Below the pieces are notes generated by a model that ran no database searches, was not told the origin of the DNA, and saw only the letters and a list, made by a program, of their open reading frames with translations. Made by a program: the position numbers and the translations under genes. Shown piece after piece: positions 34,111 through 46,841 of a stretch of 64,000 bases of DNA; positions within the stretch are counted from its first letter, which is position 1, and each line of letters begins with the position of its first letter. The DNA comes from Rhytidiadelphus loreus (Eukaryota > Streptophyta > Bryopsida > Hypnales > Hylocomiaceae), in the NCBI GenBank assembly GCA_947034895.1, contig OX344762.1, forward strand, positions 20,440,760-20,504,759. The letters are read 5' to 3'.

Positions 34111-36398
34111 CGCCAAAGCTTCTCTTGAGCACCGAAGCTTGGTCACGGCGCCAGACTCACCTCCCGGCCCTGTTTGGGATATGGTTGGGATCGGGTTTGT
34201 TTTTTTCATTTTTTACGAAGTGGCAAAGTGGCGATACATAAAAATGTTACGGTGGTGCTCCAAATTTCAGCATTCATCCACATATTGGATAGAAAATATC
34301 ACATTTGTACATATCACATGTCTCTAATTCTATTTTCATTCACAATTTGGCGATTTCAACCAAGATTTTTTTAATTCAAAGCTTTAGGGAAAAAAAATTC
34401 ATAATTTTTTGCCATTTTTTAGCCAAACTATTTTTTGGGGTGTAATTTGGCACTAGAAAGCCCCCCCCAAAAGCCCTAGTTGGGATACGGTTTGAATTCT
34501 TCTAAGGTGAGTACCTCCAAACACGCCCTTGACCCAAAACTGCCATCATCACTCTATATACATCTCCAAAATCAACATCTATGTATATAGAAAAAACAAT
34601 TTTGAAACATCTAACAAAAAATATTTTTGACCCTTCATAACTTTTGTCTATGTATCCAAATATTGCATTCCTTAGTGCATTGAAACGTCTTTTCACTTGT
34701 CAACAAAAAATATGAAAATTTGACTAGCCTAATAATAGTAACTAGGTATAGTGACAACTTGGGGGGTACCTACCTTATAAGCTTATATTTCAATGTGTTG
34801 TAAGTTGGTTCTCCAAATTGGTAGATTCACATTTTCATAGATTCTAAAGCACATGCATAGACCTCCTCAAGGGTCATAACAATAGTCACATTCATTGAAA
34901 GTACAAAAGAAATAGTGTTTGGTGGGTGTTCCATTCAATGAAAGAAATATGGGTGAAAAGAGAGGTCGTTATGCATGAATGGTTTCCTTTTAGGGAACTA
35001 ATGAGATGGACTAATCCTAATTGGAGAATACCATGGTCGTTGGCACCTTCAAAAGTAGGGCACAAGTTTGGAAAAGAACCATGGATAAATGAAGAATAAT
35101 ATTGTGTCAAATGAATGTGGATGAATGGCATGGTGTAAGCTTCCAATCCATCACTTGGAACTCATAGTTTTTGTTCTTTTTATTATTGCAATTTAACTCA
35201 AAATATTATACAAAAAGACCAAAAAAGAGTGTAAAACCAAAATAGGCATGTCACATGCCAATGTAGCCTTTGGTCATAAATAGACTTTTATCCATAGAAT
35301 ACCCTCAAAACCCACTTGTACATAAATTAGAACCATGAAATAGTAGGAATCAGCAAACTTGTAGGGAAGCACCAATAATATTGTGTCAAATGAATGTAGA
35401 TGAATGGCATGGTGTGAGCTTCCAATTTGTCACATGGGACTTCCCAATTAGTTTTTTTTATGATTATTGCAATTTAAGTCAAAATATTATACAAAAAAAC
35501 TCTCAAAGAGTGTAAAACCACAATAGGCATGTCACATGCTAGTATAGCCTTTGGTCATAAATAGACTTTTATCCCTAGAATATTTTCAAAACCCACTTGT
35601 ACATAAGTTAGAACCACAAAATAATGGGAATCAACAAGCTTATAGGGAACTTACTCAAGATAGCCTAAAACCCAGTGTATGTGATCATGCTTGGCTAAAT
35701 TGGTCCAAGGAGAGATAGAGAGATCTTTACGTAAATCTCCAAAGATAGATTTTAGTTTCTCCATCCCATCGACGAAATAATAGAAACCCCAATTGTTAGT
35801 ATGCAGGAGTCATTTTCTCAAGAACAGGCCATGAAAAGAATCTATGGCCACTGGATGGTACTCTAGGATTAGAAACATGCTAGGGAATCAAAAGCAAAAT
35901 CCATTCGCCAAGATTCCTTTGCATGTGGAAAATTCTTTGACTACCGATAAATCAAGGAAGGCCAATTTTACCTTCCTGCCAACTGTGCGCAAGACCAAGA
36001 CAAAACTTAGCTCAACCCTTGGAAAACTCTATGTGAGGTTCCCCAAGAAGTTTCGGAATTTTTTGACTTACAAAGACGCCCTTTCTGGACGGTCAACTGT
36101 TTAAACCCACGAGGGAAATTCATGGAAAATTTATGGGTTGCAATAAAATCTCACTGAAAATTAGGTTAACTTCTTTTATATAAATAATACGCCTCAAAAA
36201 GTTTCAAAGTGTTTTGATAGCAGGAGGTGCCCAAATCACCAACATTCTTCCAAATATCAAATACAACGAGATTTACGTGGAGTTGACCGGCGTCTTGGGA
36301 GCACACAGAGTCAGAACGAAGTCAACAAGGAGTCTTTTATTACTCCCTAGAGACCTCCCAACAACCCTAGGTAGTCACCCTTGTCAAAAAAGGTAACC
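34111..36398. other. Naphthoate synthase promoter, then gene-free DNA
   Basis: The first 90 bp upstream of the naphthoate synthase ATG are GC-rich; composition drops sharply to AT-rich after about 34200. The remainder holds the 279-bp tandem duplication at 35095 and some short frames (86 codons at 35844-36104; 60 at 36214-36396) that I do not recognise. It ends at the target site of the 3.4-kb CACTA element. Confidence 0.45.
35095..35655. repeat. Tandem duplication of a 279-bp unit
   Basis: Copy 1 starts AATAATATTGTGTCAAATGA at 35095 and copy 2 starts with the same sequence at 35374. They share matching blocks throughout (for example GGCATGTCACATGC and TTTGGTCATAAATAGACTT), at perhaps 85-90% identity by eye. 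Non-coding. Confidence 0.85.
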
Positions 36399-36734
36399 TC
36401 CCACTACAACAACGGCAGTGTTTTATGATTGCAAAAATATGACTGAGGATGACTGGCGACTACTTGCAGTCATATTCTTGAAGGTCAATACCTTGGGGAG
36501 AAATATGACTGCAAAATATGACTGCTAGTCGTTTTTGGGTCTTGTACTTTACGGGCGTATATTATACGTCCGTTGGGAACACCAAAGTATTTCATAGGCA
36601 ACGGTAGGGAACTCGTTTGAGAACATTGAGTTATATTATTGATCATATTATCATGGTAGTAACATTTTTTTGTTTTCGGGCAACTTAAAAAAAACATGGG
36701 CAATCAAGAAAAATATAGACAAGCCATTGTTTAA

Positions 36735-36885
36735 AATTTTGAAACCTAATCACCACTTTTTAAGGGTTTTGAAACTCTAACCACCACTTTTTAGGGTTTT
36801 GAAACCCTAGCCGTCATTTTTTTTAGGGTTTTGAAACCCTAGCCGTCATTTTTTTAGGGTTTTGAAACCCTAACCACTACTTCTT
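36735..36885. repeat. Short tandem repeats around a palindrome
   Basis: About four copies of a roughly 33-bp unit contain TTTTAGGGTTTTGAAACCCTA, whose core AGGGTTTTGAAACCCT is nearly self-complementary. They lie inside the CACTA element and contain telo-box-like AGGGTTT/AAACCCT. Confidence 0.7.
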
Positions 36886-36926
36886 TTGATTCTTCTACCT
36901 TACCTTTTGTTGTCTCTTGTCTTTTT

Positions 36927-37190
36927 GAGTTCACTCTTGTTTCTTACTTGTTGTGTTTTGTTGCATCTTGAGTTCACTCTTGTTTCTTAATTGTTGTGTT
37001 TTGTTGCATCTTGAGTTCACTCTTGTTTCTTAGTTGTTGTGTTTTGTTGCATCTTGAGTTCACTCTTGTTTCTTAGTTGTTGTGTTTGGTTGCATCTTGA
37101 GTTCACTCTTGTTTCTTAGTTGTTGTGTTTGGTTGCATCTTGAATTCATTTTTGCTTCTTAGTTGTTGTCTTTTGTTGCATCTTCACTCT
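36927..37190. repeat. 43-bp tandem repeat, about six copies
   Basis: GAGTTCACTCTTGTTTCTTA recurs at 36927, 36970, 37013, 37056 and 37099, with a diverged copy (GAATTCATTTTTGCTTCTTA) at 37142, an exact 43-bp period. Non-coding, inside the CACTA element. Confidence 0.88.
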
Positions 37191-39180
37191 TGTTTCTTGT
37201 TTTTTTCTTCTTACATCTTAATTCTTTCTTCTTCTTCTTCTTCAGACATAGTACAATTTACTTCTATTTGAATTCATTTTATGGCTTAATATTATATGTG
37301 AAAATAGCCCTTTATGTATTAGTCATGGAAAATTCACACAAAATTTTTCTTAAGGACTATAGTCAATACCTTCCTTGCCTTAAAAACTCAATTCTTGATT
37401 TATTTCCCATCTATGCTAAATCACATCCATCAATTCTAAACCCGTCATTTTTCCATTTTTCCTTTTTTAAGTAAAATATTTTTATTTTGGGGATAATTCA
37501 CATCCATACGGATCTGATTTTAGACACATTAGTCCATTTTTGAGACAAATCATTAGTTTTTTTTTAAAAATCCCTGTACAATTTCATGTTGTAACCCTTG
37601 CAACAGTACATGGTTTTCATAATACCTTTTTGGTGGGAAATACCACCCACCCACCCACTAAGGGTGAGTAATTAATTGACTTACATCCACTACCTTGGGC
37701 TTTGTAAGTGGGTCCAGCTATTCCATTATGACCATTTGTGTAGTTTTCCCTCCCAAATTTCAAAATAGTTAACTTATAAGTGACTTTCTTGCCTCTAAGT
37801 TTTCCTCTTTCACTGTGACGGCTGCTTTTTGGTGTGTTGATTTTACTTGGGTGCAACCTCTAAACTTCCAAGGACTTGCACTTCAAGGGAATGGCAAAGG
37901 TGTTTGGGCTTTCACATCATGCTTAGGACCATGCTTTACTTACAAATCTGCTAATTTCTTATACTCTTTTGTGGTTTTTGTTGACCTGTGACATAGATAG
38001 CAATTGGCTACAGCTGCAGACACCTGTTACAACCTCACTAACATAACATTGGCTTGTTGTGTATTTTGGGACGGGTACAGGTGAGGCTGAGCCTTCAGGT
38101 CAAATCTCCCATTTTTTGGAGTATTTTGGAGCAAGTTTATGCTGACATTTGGACAACTTGATTCTACCCAAATTTACATGAATAATTTTGTGACTAGCAC
38201 TTTGACATATATGAATGGTTTAGTAAATATTGTGCCTATTTTTGCACTGTGGATGGAATCGATTGAGAATATTAAGCACTACTTTATATTATGCCCTGAT
38301 CTTGATGGCTAAATAGTTAGGTTTTGGAAAGATGAGGCCATGTTTCAGGGATGTTATGTCTTAGTCTCTTCTTTCTTACTTTTTGTTCTCTCTTTTTGTT
38401 TCTTATTTCTTTTTGTTGCATTTTAACTCTTTTTTGTTGTTTCTTGTTACCTCTTAGTAGTTGCTCCTTATTGTTTCTTCTCAATCTTAACTTGTATTTG
38501 TTGTTATTTTTTAGCACTTTTTGCCTTTTTTCTTCTTATTCCTTGCATCACCATTGTTTTTCTTCTTACCCTAAATTTGTATTACATATTTTCTATTGTT
38601 GTAAACTTTTGAAGATTGAGCTTTGTTGTATGTTCATTAAAAATTAACCTCCTATTTCTTTAATTGTATATGCAGGCAACAAAATTGGAACAAAGTCGTT
38701 GGAGGCTACTTGCAACTCACTTCATATTATTGTAAGAAATATAGTCTCTATTGACTTGTGTAAATAATTCATTGTGATATATATATTTTGTATTTGTGAC
38801 TAATAAATTATAAATGTTATTGAAAGGAGTCACGTTCCTTCTTATATATTCCCTCTCTAATATAAATGTTTCTTGTATATCTTTAAAATCATATGTATTT
38901 GTTTTTAACCACATGAAATCTTTTATTCAATTGTTAAATCATTTTAATGTATGATTGCAAATATGCTTAGGTATCCTACAACCGTTGTATGATTTGTTCA
39001 ATTCATAGTTCAAAATACATATCAATAAAAAAATGACTACTTGGAGTCACAAAATGATTATAATAATTTTCAAAAAATGACTAGGTGCTCTCAATATGAC
39101 TAAAAAATATGATTGAGAAGAGTCGTTTTACAAATCATCAAAAAATATGACTCATCGCAGTCATATTTTACATGACTGCA

Positions 39181-39560
39181 AAATATGACTCGCCGTAGTC
39201 ATATTCCACATGACTGCAAAATATGACTGACCACAGTCATATTCCACGTCATCAAAAAATATGACTCAACGCAGTCATATTCCACAAAATATGATTGAGC
39301 AGTCATATTCCACGTCATCAAAAAATATGACTCAATGCAGTCATATTCCACAAAATATGACTAAGCAGTCATATTCCACGTCATCAAAAAATATGACTCA
39401 ACGTAGTCATATTCCACAAAATATGACTGAGCAGTCATTTTCCACCTCATCAAAAAATATGACTCAACGTAGTTATATTCCACAAAATATGATTGACCAG
39501 TCATATTCCACGTCATCAAAAAAATATGACTCAACACAGTCATATTCCACGTAGGATTTT
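39181..39560. repeat. 66-bp subterminal tandem array of the CACTA element
   Basis: CGTCATCAAAAAATATGACT recurs at 39247, 39313 and 39379, with diverged copies at 39445 and 39511, an exact 66-bp period. Each unit holds inverted ATATGACT and AGTCATAT motifs. These are probable transposase-binding repeats. The frames open across the array are by-products of the period being a multiple of three. Confidence 0.85.
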
Positions 39561-39828
39561 TTCATTTAACCGGGCAGCTCAATAAAAAGTCAAAGAAAGT
39601 CAAAATATACGCCTTGTTGGCATACTATAGCTAATTATGGGTATTTATACCCCTCAACTTATATGACTGTCAATATGACTGATGTCTGAAGCGACTGCTT
39701 CTAAACGACTGTTGCAGTCATATTCCGAGTCATCTACAGTGATTTCTGCGTCAGTCATATTTTTTGATTTTACGACTGACTGGAGTCGTTTTTTGTAGTC
39801 ATAAAACATTGCTTTTGTTGTAGTGTCC

Positions 39829-41470
39829 GAAAGTTAGATTTTTTTATCATTTACTGATTCTAATTGGCACTGGTTGTCAATGATCCGCGGACTACAGATC
39901 ATGCCACCATGATTTGGCCGCCAAATCAAGAAAATGTTGCATGGTCCGTATAGACATGGTTGTTGGATATGGCAGACAATGGAGCAGACAGAGGGGTGGG
40001 GCAGACAACCAATGTTGATACAAGTTGTACACGCCTACGAACAAGTCATTTTATTTACCACACCCAACACTATAAGAAACCTGAGTTTTAGGTGATGTTT
40101 AATATAATAATTGATGTCTAAATTGATGGATTGATATCAATGTCATTGCAAGGAATTCATCAAGATTCAAGAGAGTTTCGTCATTATACAATTGTATTCA
40201 GTAAATGTCGTAGTTGGATTCAATTTCTTGTTTCAAGAATTATTGTGAGATTTTTCTCTATAAAATACTATAATTTTGTTAAGACATTTCCAAAGATCTC
40301 ATAATTGAATGATATTCCTAGGCATGGTTGTGAAAAATCAAACATAGAGCCCATAGGTGGATTGATTGACTATGTACAAACTATGTTAAGGGAAGGAACT
40401 TGATTCAAAAAAACAATAGAAGAGATTGCGGGTCTCTAGAAGAGTGTTTCAAAACTATTCCCCTTGTTGAAAACTGTAGTCACGTAGTTAGATTAATTAA
40501 TAATAAAAAATATTAAAAAATATTCATATATTCAAATATTCATATATGACGTGGCCACGTTAGCAGACAAATTTTGGATTGTTCACAGAGTTTCCACATA
40601 GTTTCTACATCCAGGAACTTGTAGTCTAGCTTCTAGAGGCTTCAAACTTCATCTAATGTTGTAGAGTTACTGAACATCTATGGCCCAAGACAACTGAAAC
40701 AAATGATAACCAATGCTTTGGGGTATAAATTTTGAGTACATCATAGCTCGACAACAAAAGAAATGTCCAACTAAATTCAAGATGTTCTTCATGTTTGGCT
40801 AATTGGAGGATCCAACATGTGAAGGTAGCACTTGCACGCTTGCACATTAGGGCACCTAAGTGTATGGTAGAAAAAGCATTGCAATCCACATCAAATACAT
40901 TTTAGATTCAATTTAATTTTGTTGAATTTCTTCTCTATTTTGGTTTAAAAACTCTAATATGTTTATGTTTATGTTATATACAGAAGCACATTACACTAGA
41001 TGTAGACAAGTATTACCCATTTTTTGTCAAAAATATAATGTCTCTTTACCCATGGCCCTTTGGCATATAAATTGAGAAGCACATTACAGTAGACGTAGAC
41101 AAGTATTACCCATTTTTTGTCAAAAATATAATGTCTCTTTACCCATGGCCCTTTGACATATAAACTATAAGTTAAATGTGACCCTCTCTCTTTATTCAAA
41201 CTTCTTTGCAAAACTTAGGAACAAAAGCATCTCACCTTTCATTTGTTTAACATTGAAAATGCATTTTTTGTACAACATATGATAAATTATCCATGTACGG
41301 ACTAAAAATACATGGTTGCATTGATGGGGCTTCAAATTAAGTCTTGTATGCAAAATTTGCACTAAACAAAATCTAAGAAATTATTTTGAACTATTTTCTC
41401 CAAATGTCACAAAATTTGGATCTCCTCTACGGATTAGGTTTGATTTCACCATCAAGCATACTTTGATTTA
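39829..41470. other. Gene-free stretch with a solitary CACTA-like end
   Basis: CACTATAAGAAACCTGAG at 40068 resembles the left end of the element at 13-1032, but no matching right end was found downstream, so it may be a truncated relic. An ACGTGGCCACGT palindrome lies at about 40552. The 93-bp tandem duplication at 40983 is listed separately. No gene is recognised. Confidence 0.4.
40983..41168. repeat. Tandem duplication of a 93-bp unit
   Basis: Two copies start GAAGCACATTACA at 40983 and 41076 and differ at only a few positions. The unit length of 93 is divisible by three, which keeps a minus-strand frame open, but I see no evidence that it is translated. Confidence 0.85.
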
Positions 41471-42744
41471 GAGACATATGTTGGAAGTACAGGCAAGGAC
41501 CCAAAATCCATTCCTCATTGGTTAATCAATGCTCAATCAAAGGATAGAACACTAGTGGGGGTTGTTGGAGAAAGTTATTTGGTTTCACAAAATGCTATTC
41601 AAGAAATAGTTCAAGAAGGATATTTCATCCCTGATGATCCATATCATAGGACTTCTTTTCAAGCTATCTACATATACCTATTTTACAAGATGTTATTAAT
41701 GAATGGATTGGGATCTTGAACCTCCACCATGTGCCACTAATCAATGAACATGGAAGATTTTATCCATCTTATGTGCCAACAAGATATTTTGGAGAATATG
41801 AACGTCTTCATGTGTGAGTATAAAATTTCACAAACTCTTACTCACATTCTATCCTATATCATCTTTAATTGTTACTAATTGTGTTCTACAATTGTGTTGT
41901 AATGCTGATACAACCATACAACATCACAAAGTTTAGACCCTACGATTTGGCAACAATTATCGTGCGGTTATTGTTGTTTCATGGATTTGTACCATAATTG
42001 CACTGACTCAGTGTATTTTTATGCAGTGAATCAATGCAAAAACAATGAATACCAATAGTGTACGATTTATCTATTTTAACTATACAATTGTTGTGCCAAA
42101 GCTGCATAGCAATTGCTTTATGTTCCACTACTGCTACAATGTCTTATAAGAGTGGCATTCCTATAGAACAGATCATTCCATTCTACTAAAAGTATAGAAG
42201 CCTTCTAGTTACTATTTAGGACAATTAACACTTATGAACTCGACATGACAATTGTTTGATTTGATGTTTGATTTGATTTGAGTTCATGGTGCACTTGCCC
42301 TATAAAACACATTACCTTGGTTACAGCATAATGCAAAACCTGAAGTTGTGCAACAACAAGTTTAGAGCCACTAGCCTTACAAGCCTGCACAAATGAGCAC
42401 TCGTGTTGACATGCAGTTTTAAGAGCCACTTGGCGCTCGTGCTAAGAGACTAGAGAAAATAAAAAGGACTCCTATCACATCGATCCAAGAAAACAATGCT
42501 ATTGGTAATGCTCAAATTGTTGATGAAGGTTCAAGCAAAAGGCTCAAAGGCTCAATTTTAGCAAGGCTTTTATACTTAATGATGGGCTACTTCATCATGA
42601 TTGGACCACACCAAATCTTGTTGGATCAAGCGGTTACCCTCCCCTCACTCCTCAATATCAAAAGGCACCTCATAAGAATATATGGAGGTTCAAAATCTTA
42701 GCTTCCATCAAGGTCAATTTGGACTCAATTGCAAGTCAAAGATG
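41471..42744 (+). pseudogene. Remnant of an unidentified protein-coding gene
   Basis: The plus-strand segment 41471-41661 reads as a plausible protein (YVGSTGKDPKSIPHWLINAQ..., IVQEGYFIPDDPYHRTSFQ). The sensible frame then shifts by one base and continues 41662-41813 (IPILQDVINEWIGILN..., YPSYVPTRYFGEYERLH), ending at a consensus donor (GTGAGT at 41814). A second block at about 42426-42744 again shows coding-like sequence in two frames (LEKIKRTPITSIQENN..., then FILNDGLLHHDWTTPNLVGS...). I do not recognise the family. The frame changes suggest a decayed gene. A MITE is inserted 16 bp further on, and the gene may once have continued beyond it. Confidence 0.45.
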
Positions 42745-42760
42745 AACTTTTGTTATTATG

Positions 42761-43170
42761 TAAGGTAGAACTGCCCAATTCCGTCAGTGATTGAATTCCG
42801 TGGTCTATAGCTTTGTCCCAATTCCGTCAAAAAAACATGCAAATTTGCTTCAGATTCTGACAAGAGTAGTTTATTGATGCTATTAAAAGACAACGTGTCA
42901 ATTAATGATTGGTGGATCTTCAAGTGCTATTAGATACATTGGAAAGCGGTATTGAGTTGTAAGAGGACGTTTATGAATCCAGTCTAGTAATGGTTTTGCA
43001 ATTTCACTTCAGAAATTCACAGAAATTACAATTTTTATTAGAAAATTATAATTCCACTTGGGTTTGACTCTTGAAACAAAAGCACACCTCTAAAAAATAT
43101 GTGTCTTTCCTAAAGTTGACTCCAATATAGTCAGATTGCGAATCAGGGTGTAATGGGTAGTTCTACCTTA
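42761..43170. mobile_element. MITE with 17-bp terminal inverted repeats
   Basis: The left end TAAGGTAGAACTGCCCA and right end TGGGTAGTTCTACCTTA are inverted with one mismatch. TATG flanks both sides (42757-42760, 43171-43174), a possible 4-bp duplication. The TAAGGTAG start is shared with the element at 9874-10534, suggesting one superfamily. The 410-bp interior is non-coding; TCCGTCA and CCAATTCCGT are repeated near the left end. Confidence 0.72.
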
Positions 43171-43174
43171 TATG

Positions 43175-46100
43175 CTTTCCAAGCCACAAAACTGAAAGCT
43201 GTATTGATAGGTTTGCATACATAGTTCAATTTCCAAACCATATTTCTTAGTGTCTGGCATCTTTTTCAGATAATTATGATATGATGTAAATGTGATTTTT
43301 TATTATTTTTGATATTTAGAATATCTACAAGAAAGAGTCTACTACTCTACTTCCTGAGTTTCTAATATTCAAATTTTGAAAAATTAAAATAAATTAAAAT
43401 TTTAATGCTATCACTACTAATGAGTTAGTTGATGGATTTTTCATCATAAAATGCCACATCATGAAATTTTTGGTGAAATTGATGGTGGATACATTAAGTA
43501 GACTTTCAATTGTAGTTGACTAGGAGCTTCTTTGAACAATAAGGACTTTATAAATAATATTTGCTTTCAATGTCTTTATATATTTTTCTAGGTCCAAGAA
43601 GGCAAATCAGTTCTGCTCATGACTGGCATTGTTCATCTTTAACGAGAGTAATCCATATGTTAGTAGTAAAATCATGTGGTTTATTTGTTGGGTAGATTTT
43701 GTCTTGTATGGTAATCTTTGGGTGTTGTATTTTAGGTGTAAGCCATTTTGACATTGGCTAGTTCTAACAAGAGATCATGATCTAACACCTACTTGCCTCA
43801 ACTTGCCACAAAGCCCACAAATTCCATAAGCAAGGAGTCCATGTCAACTATTGAAAGGGAAAAAGAACATTATGTACAAAGTTTAGGAGGGAGTCTGGCC
43901 CTTTCTTTCAAGGATCAAACAATACTTTTGGACTTGAAGCAATCGGGTACCCTTATAGAACGCTTTGTGTAAGGTCTAATCTTCAATTTCACTGGTGTAG
44001 TTTGCATACTTAAGACATGAAAGCAAGTATTATTCCCTACTAATTGCAAAACACCACTTAAAAGTAGGAACTTGTGAAATAGAGTGATGTTGTAGTAATT
44101 TGAGTCTAACAAGCATTCATTTGATAGAATGATCATCTGAGGATTTAAAACAGTATGATGAATTCTTTTGAACCTTTGTAAAATGTTCTTGTTTATGAAA
44201 AGGATTTGCACAATGATGATTTGGCCTATGCTATCAATCTAAAAAAGCATGATGGAAGATACCAAAAAAATGGACACTTTGATGTTTGATTTTTAGAAAA
44301 TAGTAAAAAAATAAAAAATAATACACTTTTCTAACTTGAAGATTCTCCTTCTCAACCATTTTCATCTTTGGAAAAAACAAATTGTGTTCTCTACACTAGT
44401 GCAAAGATAGTGTACTTTGAGCACATATGAAAGATGAAAATTTACTATTTTTAGATTATTTTTTCTGGGGATTTGTGTAACTTTAATAGAAGTCTATGTA
44501 TTACAATTTCAAGTTTCAAATTTTCATTTTTGGGTAAAAAATAGTACTAAATCCCCTCAAAATAGCCAAGGTAGACATCTAATTGGGGTTTGTTTAAAAA
44601 TAGTAATATATGTATTTTTTAAATGCAAAAAATTACTCAAAATCTACAACTACTACATGCACTTTCGTTTCAAATTTCATGTAAAACTAACATATGATAC
44701 AAAAGTTATGAGCAATAAACCACTTGTCTAAGGGCAAGAGGACAAAAAATAAGACAAGTATTCCTTGCAATCACCCTAGCCATGCTTTTTGGTTCTTTTG
44801 ATGTGTTTATGTGTTTTTAAAAAAATGAAAAAAATTCGAGAGTTGCAATAGTCATATCCTTTAACTGCCTCTTTTAAGTGCGTAGTGACACTATGCGTCA
44901 CAATCCAAAAGAGTCAATAATTCACCCCTCCAAAAAAACAAACTTCCTTCACCCTAGGTTTCTAAAATTTTAAAATTTGATTTTTTTTGTTAAGATTTTA
45001 ATATTAAATTTTTATTAAGCTTGATTTTTTCAAACACACACCACCACTCTTATAATTTTGAGAGGGTGGGAGTTTCATACAATCAATATGTCTCATATTG
45101 ATTGTATCATGATTGACCCATATCATGTATCTTGTACATGTATACAATATACAATATCCATATATAGTATAGAATATTTGTATCCGATATTGACAGGGGA
45201 CAATTTTTCACAACGACCCTCATCAACGGCAAAGAGAGGGCCCCGAGTTTTTTTTTTTCCAAAAACAATCAACAGTTGGGGTGACCGAGAGAAAATCAAC
45301 GGTTGAGGTAGGCCTAGGGAAGAAAAAGGAGGTGACTGCCTCTTTTGAGTGCATAGGCATAGTAATGCCTATTGTTTTCATCTATTATCCAACATTTAAA
45401 GCACCTAAGTACCAAGAAGGTTGGATTTGAATTTTGGGATGGGGCTATGGTCCCACTTGACAAATTTGTGATTCAATGCCTTTTAATTCCGACAAGCCAT
45501 CAAGAAGGAAGATTTTTTTGATTGAAAGTGATTGATTCATATGTAGACCACCATGCATTGTAGAACATTGTGACTTTCTAAATCTTGATTGCTACAAAGT
45601 TTGAAATTAACTATTCCTCCCTCATTTACCCCCTTTGTGAGTCGTTGATAAAGCCTTCCCATCTACATCTCCCATTGTGCCATTCAACTAAGCCAGAGAT
45701 TTAATTTGAGAGAATTTTTGTTGACATGCAATATTTGTGAGAAATAACTATTGTGTAAAATGTCCTCCACTTTTGAATGGACGATATCATCAAGATTCTC
45801 CCAATTTTGGTTAAAATACAATGATACCAGACATTCAGATTGTGAATGAAACTGCATAATTACATTTGCATGAGTTTTAAATGAAAGTACCGACATACAA
45901 TTGAATAAATACTTTAATTTTCATCCATATAATCTGAACATTTACGACTGTAAATATCTTCATTACTTTCATCACTACTAAATCCTATTCAGTCATGATG
46001 ACAACTGATGTTACACTACAGTACCTTGAAAAACTGAAAGTAAAAAGATCCAAGCACTGTGGAGCGCCGTCCTGCAATTGAATGCCCGGGTGCCAACAAA

Positions 46101-46841
46101 TCACCACCTGATCGAAAAGCTTCGTTCCCAAGCCAAGCCCTTGCGTGAGTTTGCTTCCCATCTCTTCCCTTCGCTTCCTGCTCCGCCATCGACCCAATTC
46201 TCTCCCCAGCCCTATTCCTGTGCTCTCTCACCATCACTCTCTGTGATTTCGATACCTGTGCTTCTCAAAGACGTACGCCTCTTCACTGTTCTAATATGCA
46301 TTGTTGTAGTCAGAAAGCGCTTTGAGTTTTCTCCACACGATCATTTGCTTTGGAAGATCAATGCAACCTTGTCAAGAAGGTCGACGTGCATTCATGTCTA
46401 AATTCAGGGTGGGTGCTGTAGTTCTTGTTGCTTGCGCTGATTGTGAGATTTTCCATTTGTGAGATTTTCCATTTGAAGATTTTTCATGCTATTTCGATAC
46501 ATAGGATTGTAGCAATTATACGAACGTATATATGGTTTTAGGGCCTTGAATCCGTCGGCATGTGTTTTCAATTGCGTCGTTTGTTCAACTTCGTAGTTAG
46601 TTCGATTTATACTGTTTACGGGTTATGAACTGATCGATTTGATGCTCGAATCGTGATCGAGTCAGGGGACTTTCGCAAGTCAGTGTCTATAGCACTGGGA
46701 ACTTTCCTTTAGTTTGTGATAATTTGAATAACGAAAAAGTCAAGTATTTCCAGCATAGAGATACACAGGAGATTGGCACTAGTTCCAGGTGAGTGCCATT
46801 TCTGTGAAAGTGTGGTGCAGCTTTTGGAGGGCATCTCAGAC
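43175..46841. other. Gene-free stretch and 5' region of the F-box gene
   Basis: AT-rich, with only short unsupported ORFs to about 46000. AACTGCCTCTTTT-AGTGC occurs twice in direct orientation (about 44863 and 45334), possibly the remains of an element. 46020-46300 is GC-richer and pyrimidine-rich and is probably the promoter and first untranslated exon of the F-box gene, with an intron before about 46754 (acceptor-like TTTCCAG). Confidence 0.4.

Larger units (their letters stand above)
36402..39825. mobile_element. CACTA transposon, complete non-autonomous copy, 3.4 kb
   Basis: The left end is CACTACAACAACGGCAGTGT (36402) and the right end, read inward, is CACTACAACAAAAGCAATGT. The inverted similarity runs about 35 bp (TTTTATGA then CAAAAA-GACT). 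TCC lies directly outside both ends (36399-36401, 39826-39828), the 3-bp target duplication. Subterminal regions are packed with ATATGACT / AGTCATAT motifs in both orientations, forming a 66-bp tandem array near the right end. Other internal tandem arrays lie at 36735 and 36927. No transposase ORF was recognised. A possible splice-acceptor-like site with coding-looking codons near 38674 may be captured or residual sequence, but this is weak. Confidence 0.9.

Noticed and set aside
39261..39554. 97-codon repetitive ORF (HIPQNM repeats)
   Set aside because: A product of the 66-bp period being divisible by three; it lies in transposon subterminal repeats.
39181..39560. CRISPR-like regular array
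   Set aside because: The 66-bp period is a plain tandem repeat without unique spacers, inside the end of a CACTA element in a plant genome.
46773..46841. Upstream extension of the F-box protein by 23 residues
   Set aside because: The apparent start at 46773 is a TTG, not used in plant nuclear genes as a normal start. The first ATG is at 46842.
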